Source: Gemmiger sp. An50
GTDB lineage: Bacteria; Bacillota; Clostridia; Oscillospirales; Ruminococcaceae
Reading direction: 5' to 3'
Assembly (NCBI RefSeq): GCF_002161595.1
Contig: NZ_NFID01000006.1
Coordinates: 95,473-159,472 of the forward strand
DNA length: 64,000 bases
The notes under the pieces are model-generated. The model worked only from the letters and a program-made list of their open reading frames with translations. It was not told the origin of the DNA and did no database searches. This document shows, piece after piece, positions 53,048 to 60,712 of the stretch. The translations under genes were made by a program, and so were the position numbers. The stretch's first letter is position 1. Each line of letters begins with the position of its first letter.

Positions 53048-53779
53048 ATGGGCAATGTATATCTGATTACCGGCGCTTCCAGCGATGTGGGCTGCGCGCT
53101 GATCGAGCGGCTGTATCAGGAGGGCGACATCTTCATCGCCCAGGGCGCGGGCGATCTGAAGGGCCTGGCCTCCCTGTGCCAGGCGCACCCCGGGGCCATC
53201 CGCACCTACGATGTAGACCTGACCAACGAGGCGGCGCTGTGCGCCTTCATCGAGGACGTGCAGAAGAACTGCCCCGCTCCCACCCATTTCGTGCACCTGC
53301 CCGCCCTGCGGGTGGTAAACACCAAATTCAAGAAGTTCGACGAGGAGCGCTTTGAGCTGGACCTGTCGGTGCAGGTGCGCAGCGCCGTTGCCCTGTGCAA
53401 GGCCTTTGTTCCCGACATGGCCAAGGCCAAAAAGGGCCGGGTGCTGTTCATGCTCACCAGTTACCTGCTGGGTCTGCCTCCCAAGAACACCGCCGCTTAC
53501 GTGATGGCCAAAAGCGCCCTGGCCGGTCTGGCCAAGAGCCTGGCTGCGGACTACGCCAGCTTCGGTGTAACCGTGAACTGCGTGGCCCCCAGCATGATGG
53601 AGACCAAGTTCCTGGCCGAGACCAGCGATCTGATCGTGCAGGCCAGCGCCGAAGCTAACCCCATGGGCCGCAACGCCCGTCCCAGCGACGTGGTGCCCGC
53701 CATGGCCTTCCTGCTCAGTGACGAGGCCGGCTTCATCACCGGCGTGACCCTGCCCATCACCGGAGGCAGCGCCTTATGA
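53048..53779 (+). CDS. Short-chain dehydrogenase/reductase
   Basis: 243 residues. Rossmann nucleotide motif TGASSDVG (residues 8-15) and catalytic YxxxK at Y151-K155 with an upstream serine in MLTSYL. Resembles FabG-type 3-oxoacyl-ACP reductases; the TGxxxxxG form differs slightly at the fifth position. It overlaps the next gene by 4 bp, indicating coupling. Confidence 0.88.
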   Translation: MGNVYLITGASSDVGCALIERLYQEGDIFIAQGAGDLKGLASLCQAHPGAIRTYDVDLTNEAALCAFIEDVQKNCPAPTHFVHLPALRVVNTKFKKFDEERFELDLSVQVRSAVALCKAFVPDMAKAKKGRVLFMLTSYLLGLPPKNTAAYVMAKSALAGLAKSLAADYASFGVTVNCVAPSMMETKFLAETSDLIVQASAEANPMGRNARPSDVVPAMAFLLSDEAGFITGVTLPITGGSAL

Positions 53780-54768
53780 GCGATTCTCTGACCCTGCGCC
53801 TGGCCCGGCCGGAGGAGGCCGAACGGGTGATCGGCTTCATCAACGAAAACTTTGACTGGAAGCTGCCGCTGGTGAACCTGCCGGAATATTTTAACTTCTA
53901 CTACCGCAGCGGCGATGCACTGCAATACGCGCTGGCCGAAGAAAATGGTGAGCTGCTGGCGGTGGCCGGATACATCCGGGCAAACGAATCTCCCGCACCG
54001 GACATCTGGGTCTCGGTGTGGGTGGCGAAAAAGGGCCACAACGGCGTGGGGCTGGACCTGATGAACGCCCTGCCCCGGCTTACCGGCGCTTCGGTGGTAG
54101 CCTGCAACAACATCCGCCCCAAAACCATGGCCTTTTATCGGTTCCTGGGCTGGCACGCGGACCGGGTGCCCCACTTTTACCGGCTTTCCGGCCAGGAAAA
54201 ATACACTCTGGCCCGGGTGACCGACCTCACCGTGCTGCCGGTAAGCGGCGACCTGACGCTGGAGCGGGTGAACAGCCCCGAGCAGCTGGCCGAGCTGGGC
54301 CTGCCCGAAACGCCCCACACCCCCAAAAAGGACCTATGGTACCTGATTCGGCGGTATTTCGCCTTCCCCCATCTTATATATGACATGTACTGCGCCCGGG
54401 AGAACGGCGTAACGTTGGCCTATCTTGTGGCCCGGGTGGTGGACAGCGGCTGCGGCAAGGTACTGCGCATCGTGGATTTCATTGGCCGGGATGAAACGCT
54501 CCCCCGGCTGGGCAAAGCCATCGACGGCCTGCTCCATGCCGCTGGCGCGGAATATGCCGAGTGCTACTGCGCGGGCATTCCCGCCGAGGTATTCGCGGCG
54601 GCGGGCTTCTGCGAGCGGGACGAGGGCAGCGAGAACATCCTGCCCAACTACCTGACCCCGCCCCTCTTCGAGAATACCGAATACTACTACTTCACCAGCA
54701 ACCCGGAGCAGTTCGTGCTGTTCAAGGCAGACGGCGATCAGGACCGGCCCAACCTGACCGTGGACTGA
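53776..54768 (+). CDS. GNAT-like acyltransferase family protein
   Basis: 330 residues in two parts. The N-terminal ~150 residues look like a GNAT fold (LRLARPEEAERVIGFINENF and KKGHNGVGLDLMNALPRL as the pantetheine-binding loop). The C-terminal half contains another GNAT-like unit (EYAECYCAGIPAEVFAAAGF). It could transfer the acyl group built on the ACP to an amino sugar or other acceptor; the acceptor is unknown. Last gene of the five-gene cassette. Confidence 0.65.
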   Translation: MSDSLTLRLARPEEAERVIGFINENFDWKLPLVNLPEYFNFYYRSGDALQYALAEENGELLAVAGYIRANESPAPDIWVSVWVAKKGHNGVGLDLMNALPRLTGASVVACNNIRPKTMAFYRFLGWHADRVPHFYRLSGQEKYTLARVTDLTVLPVSGDLTLERVNSPEQLAELGLPETPHTPKKDLWYLIRRYFAFPHLIYDMYCARENGVTLAYLVARVVDSGCGKVLRIVDFIGRDETLPRLGKAIDGLLHAAGAEYAECYCAGIPAEVFAAAGFCERDEGSENILPNYLTPPLFENTEYYYFTSNPEQFVLFKADGDQDRPNLTVD

Positions 54769-54783
54769 TCTTTCTTCAAAAAC

Positions 54784-54831
54784 AAAAAAGCACTGGGAAC
54801 GGCATTCTTTGCCCGTTCCCAGTGCTTTTTC
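54784..54831. terminator. Bidirectional terminator after the ACP cassette
   Basis: AAAAAGCACTGGGAACGG / CCGTTCCCAGTGCTTTTT, a perfect stem between convergent genes. Confidence 0.93.
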
Positions 54832-54849
54832 TTGTTTCTTTAAAACATT

Positions 54850-55353
54850 TTACGCCAGGCAGCCTTTGACCCAGGCAGCAGCGGCTTCCAGGTCGTTGGT
54901 ATCCGGGTGGGCCAGCGCCGCATCGAAGTTCTCAATCAACATTTTGTAGCGGGCGTTTTCCGGCTCCTTGGCCTGCATGGCCTCGTAGCGGCGGCGTACC
55001 GCCTGAGGCATCCGGCCCTGGCACATATAGCCGCCGCCATACACCGCACCGGCGGGCAGGTTTTCCCGCACACGGGCCAGGATCTGATCGAAGTACTGCT
55101 GGCTCTGACCGAATCCGGCAGTGCCGAACAGATACACGGTTTTGCCTTCTGTCTGCTTCAACATCTCGGCCACCTTGGCATCGCAGCTGCCTTTATCGGT
55201 CCAGAAGCCCACAAACAGCACATCCGCCTGCAGCGCCGCCGCATCCGGCGCGCCGCAATAGAGCAGGTCCCCGGCGGGAAGCTGCTGTTCAATTGCCTCA
55301 GCCAGCTGGCGGGTGTTTCCGGTGTTGCTGGAATATACAATGGAGTAACGCAT
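54850..55353 (-). CDS. Flavodoxin-family protein (BilS-like)
   Basis: 167 residues. N-terminal FMN phosphate loop YSSNTGNTRQLAEAI (residues 7-21), then VGFWTDKGSCDAKVAEML and LFGTAGFGQSQQYFDQIL, segments I associate with the flavodoxin partner of BilR in gut Firmicutes. The ATG at 55353 with AAAGGA upstream is preferred over the much longer upstream frame. It follows a MarR regulator on the same strand. Assignment to BilS is from memory of family features and should be tested; a generic flavodoxin is certain enough. Confidence 0.8.
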   Translation of the reverse strand: MRYSIVYSSNTGNTRQLAEAIEQQLPAGDLLYCGAPDAAALQADVLFVGFWTDKGSCDAKVAEMLKQTEGKTVYLFGTAGFGQSQQYFDQILARVRENLPAGAVYGGGYMCQGRMPQAVRRRYEAMQAKEPENARYKMLIENFDAALAHPDTNDLEAAAAWVKGCLA

Positions 55354-55415
55354 GATTGATTTCCTTTCCTGCACGCTTGCAGAGAACCGCCGCCCGGACG
55401 GCTGTGATGGATGAT

Positions 55416-55901
55416 TTATTCCTGGCAAGTTTCCTTGCGGATGGCTTTTCGCACCGGCCCGGGAGCCGATTCCATGGGCGATTTGGGCATGGGGATACCG
55501 GCCATCGCTTTTTGCAGCAGTCCCTTCAGCTGGGCCACCTCTTCCGGGCTCATGCCCTGGGTGCGCTGGGCCTCCCACTGATGGAACCACCGGCCCGCCT
55601 GGACAAAGGCCTCCCGGCCCTGCTCGGTCAGCTCCAGCACCACCGCCCGCTTATCCTGCTGGGAACGGGTGCGGGTCATGAAGCCCTGCTGCACCAGCTT
55701 TTCCACCGAGCGGGTGGTGTGGCCACTGTCCGCCCCGATCACCGAGGCCAGCTCTCCTGCCGAGCAGCCCGGATGCCGCCCCACATACAGCAAAAAGTAG
55801 AGCAGCCCCTGAGAAAGGCCCAGCTCCTTGAGCCGCTGGGCACAAAACTGGGTGAAGTCCCCCCGCAGAAGATTGATATAGAACGCAAGTGTCTGTTCCA
55901 T
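55416..55901 (-). CDS. MarR-family transcriptional regulator
   Basis: 161 residues. Winged helix with ASVIGADSGHTTRSVEKLVQQGF (recognition helix, ~55-77) and the wing RTRSQQDKRAVVLELTEQGRE. It lies 62 bp upstream of the flavodoxin gene on the same strand, and MarR-flavodoxin pairing is the arrangement of bilQ-bilS around bilR in other species. Here bilR itself is ~40 kb away. Effector unknown. Confidence 0.88.
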   Translation of the reverse strand: MEQTLAFYINLLRGDFTQFCAQRLKELGLSQGLLYFLLYVGRHPGCSAGELASVIGADSGHTTRSVEKLVQQGFMTRTRSQQDKRAVVLELTEQGREAFVQAGRWFHQWEAQRTQGMSPEEVAQLKGLLQKAMAGIPMPKSPMESAPGPVRKAIRKETCQE

Positions 55902-55980
55902 GTTCCGTCTCCATCCTGTTTGATTTTCACTGACAAAATCAATTATATGAATTTATCTGCAATTGTCAAGTATTTTTTCA

Positions 55981-56021
55981 AAAAAAGAGGCGTTTCCCCT
56001 GTTTTATGGGAAAACGCCTCT
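55981..56021 (-). terminator. Terminator of the CcdA-TlpA gene
   Basis: GAGGCGTTT-CCCC / GGGAAAACGCCTC hairpin with a long T-run on the minus strand. Confidence 0.9.
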
Positions 56022-56048
56022 CTCTTTTTTGATAAACCGATGTCGGAA

Positions 56049-57407
56049 TCAGTTCGCTCGGATTCCGCTCACGGTCTGGTCAATGATGCTGTCCATGATC
56101 TCACGGGTCATGGTGCCCTGCAGATAGCCAAACAGGTTGCCGTCGCTGTCGATCATGAAGGTGGTGGGGAAGGCCGAGATGCCGTAGTTCATCAGCACAT
56201 CGCCGGTGGTGTCCATCAGCACCGGATAGGTGTAGCCACCCTCCTCCAGGAAGTCTGCGATGCCGTCGGCGTCCAGGGTCTCCTGATTGAAGGGGTTGTC
56301 ATCGCTCTTGGGCGCGGCCACACCCAGGATGATCACGTCGCCGGTATTTTCGCCGTGGTCCAGATACAGCTGCTGGATGTCCGGCATTTCCTTCTTGCAG
56401 GGGCCGCACCAGGTAGCCCAGAAATTCAGGAACACGGTCTTGCCCTTATAGTCGGAAAGGGTGTGCTCGTTGCCGTACTGATCCACCAGGGTGAAGTCCG
56501 GCGCGGCGATTACCGGATACTCCTCTTCTTCCGGGCTGCTGGACGCACTCTCCGGCTGGCTGGATGCATCCGACTCAGCCGGGGCACTGCTGGGCTGCGG
56601 CTGGCTTTCAGCCTGAGAATCCGGCTGCGAATCGGGCTGGCTGCTGCTTACTGCCTGGGACGAGGACGCCGCAGCGCCGGAAGTGCCCACACCGGACAGA
56701 TATCCGGTGAAGCTGTTCATCCAGCCGGTGAACATCATTACGCCCATCAGGATCAGCAGCACGCCGCCCGCCTTAGCGGTGTATTTAAGCCAGGAGGTGT
56801 GACGGCGGAAGAAGGAAAGCACCTGGCTGGTAAACAGGCCCACCAGCAAAAAGGGCAGCACGAAGCCCAAGGTATACACGCCGATAAGCAAAAAGCCCTG
56901 GGTCCGGGAGGCGGAGGAACCGGCCATGACCAACACACTGGTGAGGGCCGGGCCCACGCAAGGGGTCCAGGCAAAGCTAAAGGTGAAGCCCAGAATCAGC
57001 GCGGTGAGCGGGTTCATGCTGAATCGGTTCAGATCAAAGGGCAGTCGGCGCTCCTTCTGCAGAGCGTCCACCTGCAAAAAGCCCACCTGATACAGGCCCA
57101 GCAGGATAATCAAAATACCGCCCAGCCGGGCCACCATCGCCCGGTTGCCGCTGAGCAGCTTGCCCAGCGCCGTGAAGCCCAGGCCCAGCATGAAAAAGGC
57201 GAAGCTCACGCCCAGAATGAAAAACAGGGTGTTGCGCAGCGCAATACGGCGGCGCTGCTTGTCGGTCAGACTGGCGCTGGCCGCGCCGCCCGCCAGATAG
57301 CCCAGATAGAGCGGCACCAGCGGCAGAACACAGGGCGAGAAAAAGCTGAGCAAGCCCTGTATGAATACGGTAAATACCGAAACACTGGTTTCCAGATTAA
57401 AACCCAT
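56049..57407 (-). CDS. CcdA/DsbD-type membrane protein fused to TlpA-like thioredoxin
   Basis: 452 residues. Six or so membrane helices with the paired cysteines SPCVLPLVPLYLGYL and WTPCVGPAL (about 25 and 150) that carry electrons across the membrane. A Ser/Gln/Pro-rich linker (~245-300) joins them to an extracytoplasmic TlpA domain with the CGPC active site in WATWCGPCKKEM. The fusion makes a complete reductant relay from cytoplasm to outside in one chain. Likely role: reducing extracytoplasmic disulfides or peroxides, or supporting haem-protein maturation. Confidence 0.9.
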   Translation of the reverse strand: MGFNLETSVSVFTVFIQGLLSFFSPCVLPLVPLYLGYLAGGAASASLTDKQRRRIALRNTLFFILGVSFAFFMLGLGFTALGKLLSGNRAMVARLGGILIILLGLYQVGFLQVDALQKERRLPFDLNRFSMNPLTALILGFTFSFAWTPCVGPALTSVLVMAGSSASRTQGFLLIGVYTLGFVLPFLLVGLFTSQVLSFFRRHTSWLKYTAKAGGVLLILMGVMMFTGWMNSFTGYLSGVGTSGAAASSSQAVSSSQPDSQPDSQAESQPQPSSAPAESDASSQPESASSSPEEEEYPVIAAPDFTLVDQYGNEHTLSDYKGKTVFLNFWATWCGPCKKEMPDIQQLYLDHGENTGDVIILGVAAPKSDDNPFNQETLDADGIADFLEEGGYTYPVLMDTTGDVLMNYGISAFPTTFMIDSDGNLFGYLQGTMTREIMDSIIDQTVSGIRAN

Positions 57408-57522
57408 AAGCGAATGGTCCTCCCATGGTTTGAATTTGTATCAGTATAGCAAAACCGGATATGCTGTTACTGTGGCATAATCACAGACAGCGCGAATTTT
57501 CTCGTTTTGGGTCCGTGGCCAC

Positions 57523-57602
57523 AAAAAAGCAGCCCGCCTGCCTGGGGCGGGACGCTGGCGGCGCAAACGCCGGAACGTCTCTCTCCAGGGCAGGCGGACC
57601 GC
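57523..57602 (-). terminator. Long hairpin terminator of the lectin-repeat gene
   Basis: AGCCCGCCTGCCTGG pairs with CCAGGGCAGGCGGACC with an inner GC-rich sub-hairpin, followed on the minus strand by TTTTTTG. Confidence 0.7.
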
Positions 57603-57632
57603 CCTGCGATTTATTTGATTGCCGTACCCGGA

Positions 57633-58562
57633 TTACTTGGCAGCGCGGCGCTTGCCGGCCTTTTTCAGGTTCGGCTTGGGAGCGGGCTTCGGAGCCTCGA
57701 CCGGCTTCGCAGCTTCCGCTGCCTTCTTTTCCTCGGCAGCCTTCAAAGCCTTCAGTTCCTCAGCGGCCTTCAGGGCTTTCTGCTCCTCGGCAGCCTTCAG
57801 AGCCTTCAGCTCCTCAGCAGCCTTCAGGGCTTTCTGCTCCTCGGCGGCTTTCAGCGCCTTTTGCTCTTCCGCTGCCTTCAAAGCCTTCTGCTCCTCGGCA
57901 GCCTTCAGGGCCTTGGTCTCCTCGGCGGCGGGCTCAGCCTTTTTGCGGGCAGCACGGGGCTTCTTGACAGCCTCCGCTTCCTCGGCTTTCTTTGCGGTGG
58001 TCTTCTTGGCCGCAGGCTTGCGGGCAGTGGTCTTCTTGGCGGGCTTGGCTTCCTCTGCGGGAGCAGCTTCGGCCTCAGGCTCAGCCTTCTTGCGGCTGGC
58101 CTTCTTGGGCTTGACTTCCTCCACGACCCACAGCTGGTTGTCGCCGTTCACGTCCTGCCAGATCTGCAGGCGGGCGCCGTTGTCCTGGCTCATGCCCACC
58201 ACGTCCAGGCACTTGCCGGACAGGTTGGACTTGATCTTCACACGGCCGTCGCCAGTGTTCTCCACGACCCACAGCTGGCTGGAGCCGCTGGTGCCTTCCC
58301 ACTGGTGCAGCCAGGTGCCGTCCACCACGCCGCCGGCGATCAGGTCGAGCATTTTGCCGGTGAAGCGATTGCGGATACGGTACACCCCTTCCCCGGCGCG
58401 CACGAACGCCCACTGCTGCCACTCTTCACCCGCGTAATCCCACAGCTGAATGGCCGCGCCATTTTCCGTGTTGAAATCCGCTACTTCAACAACCTTGCCA
58501 TTTGCACTTGCAATGGTGTAGAATTTATCGGGACTGATTACCGTCTGAACCGTCTTTTTCAT
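57633..58562 (-). CDS. Ricin-type lectin domain protein with H1-like basic region and KALKAAEE repeats
   Basis: 309 residues. Residues ~1-150 form a ricin-B beta-trefoil with QxW-type repeats (GAAIQLWDY, GTWLHQWEG, GARLQIWQD). A Lys/Ala/Pro/Thr-rich segment (KKTTARKPAAKKTTAKK) resembles histone-H1 or AlgP tails. It is followed by eight 9-residue repeats of KALKAAEE plus Q, L or K (~217-290) that should form a long charged helix, and a basic tail (KAGKRRAAK). No signal peptide is present. ATG at 58562 with GGAG 11 nt upstream. The combination is unusual; DNA, RNA or glycan binding is possible. Confidence 0.82.
   Translation of the reverse strand: MKKTVQTVISPDKFYTIASANGKVVEVADFNTENGAAIQLWDYAGEEWQQWAFVRAGEGVYRIRNRFTGKMLDLIAGGVVDGTWLHQWEGTSGSSQLWVVENTGDGRVKIKSNLSGKCLDVVGMSQDNGARLQIWQDVNGDNQLWVVEEVKPKKASRKKAEPEAEAAPAEEAKPAKKTTARKPAAKKTTAKKAEEAEAVKKPRAARKKAEPAAEETKALKAAEEQKALKAAEEQKALKAAEEQKALKAAEELKALKAAEEQKALKAAEELKALKAAEEKKAAEAAKPVEAPKPAPKPNLKKAGKRRAAK
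57738..57930 (-). repeat. 27-bp coding tandem repeats in the lectin-repeat gene
   Basis: About eight 27-bp units encoding the 9-residue motif. Units differ by synonymous changes and Q/L/K substitutions. Coordinates are approximate at the ends. Such arrays can change copy number by slippage. Confidence 0.8.
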
Positions 58563-58589
58563 GATGTTCGCTGCTCCTTCCTTATCTAA

Positions 58590-58762
58590 GGCAACACCGC
58601 ACAATTCATGGCCCGAGCCTCAGGCGGCGTATCACGCCAAAATTTTCCGTGCTATTTTCCAAAAATGCTCGCCAATCCACCAAGGATTGGCTGTGCTTTT
58701 TGGTTCATATCACAAAAAATTTTACGGCGCGCTCCACCACCTGGAATGATGCGGTATCGCCC
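58590..58762 (+). repeat. Intergenic repeat element, copy 3 of 3
   Basis: About 173 bp, starting 27 bp upstream of the minus-strand lectin-repeat ATG. Core identical to the other copies, the variable 11-nt window different again. The terminal arms are less well paired here (mismatches against CGCACAATTC), as if this copy is decaying. Flanks CTAA and CTGA are similar but not identical. Confidence 0.92.
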
Positions 58763-58957
58763 TGAAACCTCAAACCAAGCCAGCTGTACGATCCTCTCTC
58801 CTCCAAAGCTGACACGTTTGCTTTTTGCTTGGTTTCTTGCCTGATTATACCATATTATTCTGCTAAAATCCAGTGGTTGCGCCCCTGCGAAGAATACTTC
58901 ACAATTGCGTCAAATTTCGTCAGGAAAAACGCCCGCCACATTTCAGGAGGCCGCTTT

Positions 58958-59656
58958 ATGCAATATTCCGCCATTGTTCCCGCCCATTTCCTCAGCCGTC
59001 CCAACCGCTTCATCGCCCGGGTAGAGCTGGAGGGCCAGGTGCTGAACGTTCATGTAAAAAACACCGGCCGCTGTGCCGAGCTGCTGCGCCCGGGCTGCAC
59101 CGTTTACCTGCAGCCCGGCAGCAATCCTGCCCGCAAAACGCCCTACGACCTGATCGCCGTGGACAAGGACGGCCTTCTGGTGAATATGGATTCCGCCGCC
59201 CCCAACCAGGCGGTGGCGGAATGGCTGGCCGCGGGCGGCATCGGCCCACTGGACGAGCTGCGCGCCGAGTATAAGGTAGGCGCTTCCCGCTTCGACTTTT
59301 TTGTCCGCCGGGGTGAGGAGAAAATTCTGATGGAGGTGAAGGGCTGCACCCTGGAGGAAAACGGCTTTGCCCGCTTTCCGGACGCGCCCACCCTGCGCGG
59401 GCTCAAGCATGTGGAGGAACTGGCTGCCCTGGCCGGTCAGGGCTGGCGCTGCTATGTGATGATTCTTTTGCAGATGGAGGGGATGAAGCAGTTCTCCCCC
59501 AACTGGGCCACCCATCCGGACTTCGGCCACGCACTGCGCCGGGCGGTGGAGGCGGGCGTCACACTGCTGACCTACGACTGCCGTGTCACTCCTTCCAGCC
59601 TGACGGTGAACGCCCCGGTTCCCGCAGACCTGACCCCGCCGAACGATCTCCCATAA
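58958..59656 (+). CDS. sfsA: DNA/RNA nuclease SfsA family protein
   Basis: 232 residues. VKNTGRCAELLRPGCTVYLQ near residue 30 and EVKGCTLEENGFARFPDAPTLRGLKHVEEL around 125-155 are diagnostic of SfsA. It was named for sugar fermentation stimulation and later described as a nuclease. ATG at 58958 with CAGGAGG upstream is preferred over the upstream frame. Confidence 0.93.
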   Translation: MQYSAIVPAHFLSRPNRFIARVELEGQVLNVHVKNTGRCAELLRPGCTVYLQPGSNPARKTPYDLIAVDKDGLLVNMDSAAPNQAVAEWLAAGGIGPLDELRAEYKVGASRFDFFVRRGEEKILMEVKGCTLEENGFARFPDAPTLRGLKHVEELAALAGQGWRCYVMILLQMEGMKQFSPNWATHPDFGHALRRAVEAGVTLLTYDCRVTPSSLTVNAPVPADLTPPNDLP

Positions 59657-59796
59657 TTCTATTTCACCACAGAGCGTGCTCGCCTTGCTGCCGAGCGCGC
59701 TTTGTTTTTGCCTGTAGGCATGGCGGCCGCCCGGAAGATGTGCTACACTGAAAAAAACAGCTTGTTTCAATGCTTTTCAAAAGCGGAGGTGTGACC

Positions 59797-60699
59797 ATGA
59801 AGCTTTCCTCCTTCCTGCAATTCGCCGCCTTTGGCGTGAAAACCATCCTTCTGCACAAAAAGTACCCCATCCTGGGCACCATCATCCTCACGGACAAATG
59901 CAACCTGCACTGCAAGCACTGTTCGGTGAACAACATCACCGGCGTCATCCATCCGTACCGGCAGATTCGCCGGGAGATGCTCAAGCTCTATGACATGGGG
60001 GTGCGCATCCTGTTCTTCTGCGGCGGTGAGACCTTTTTGTGGCACAGCGACGGCCACAGCCTGCGGGACCTGGTGTGGGAAGCAAAGCAGATGGGCTTTC
60101 TGATCGTAAACGTGGTCACCAACGGTACCTTCCCGCTGGACCTGCCTGAGGCGGACCTGATCCTGCTCAGCCTGGACGGTGACCGGGCGCGGCACAACGC
60201 CATCCGGGGCGATACCTACGACGCCATTTTGAAAAATGTGAACGCCGCCACGGCGGACAACATCTGCTTTTACATGGCCATCAACCAGATCAACAAAGGT
60301 GCGGTGGCTCACGTCTGCCGCCTTGCTCGGGATTTGAAAAACGTGCGGGCAGTCTCGTTCAACTTCCATACCCCTTACCCGGATACACAAGAGCTTGCCC
60401 TGAGCACGCGGGACAAGGCCCGCTGCTGCCGTACCATCGCCCGCATGATGAAGGAGGGCGCGCCGGTATTCAACCTGAAAAGCGCTTTTCCCTATTTGAT
60501 CCACAACCGCTTCCCCACTCCCTGCCACCAGTGTGTGGTGATGGAAAACGGGGTGCTTTCCACCTGTGGCCGCTGCATCCACGAGCCGGGGCTGTGCAGC
60601 CGGTGCGGTTATTTCTTCGTGGCGGAATATACCTTGCTGTTCCAGGGCAACCCCAGAATCATCTGGGATATGCTTTGGACCTACCTGAAATATATTTAA
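59797..60699 (+). CDS. Radical SAM protein with C-terminal cysteine cluster
   Basis: 300 residues. The SAM-binding [4Fe-4S] motif CxxxCxxC is clear as CNLHCKHC (about 36-43), with FFCGGETFL as the GGE motif. The C-terminal region carries several cysteines (CHQCVVMENGVLSTCGRCIHE followed by CSRCG), suggesting an auxiliary cluster as in SPASM-type enzymes. ATG at 59797 with GGAGGT upstream. The next radical SAM gene starts 13 bp after its stop, so they are coupled. Substrate unknown. Confidence 0.85.
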   Translation: MKLSSFLQFAAFGVKTILLHKKYPILGTIILTDKCNLHCKHCSVNNITGVIHPYRQIRREMLKLYDMGVRILFFCGGETFLWHSDGHSLRDLVWEAKQMGFLIVNVVTNGTFPLDLPEADLILLSLDGDRARHNAIRGDTYDAILKNVNAATADNICFYMAINQINKGAVAHVCRLARDLKNVRAVSFNFHTPYPDTQELALSTRDKARCCRTIARMMKEGAPVFNLKSAFPYLIHNRFPTPCHQCVVMENGVLSTCGRCIHEPGLCSRCGYFFVAEYTLLFQGNPRIIWDMLWTYLKYI

Positions 60700-60712
60700 C
60701 GGGAGGTGCACC

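Noticed and set aside
57738..57930. Regular repeats suggesting a CRISPR array
   Set aside because: The 27-bp units are contiguous, in frame and encode KALKAAEE; there are no unique spacers and no cas genes in the window.
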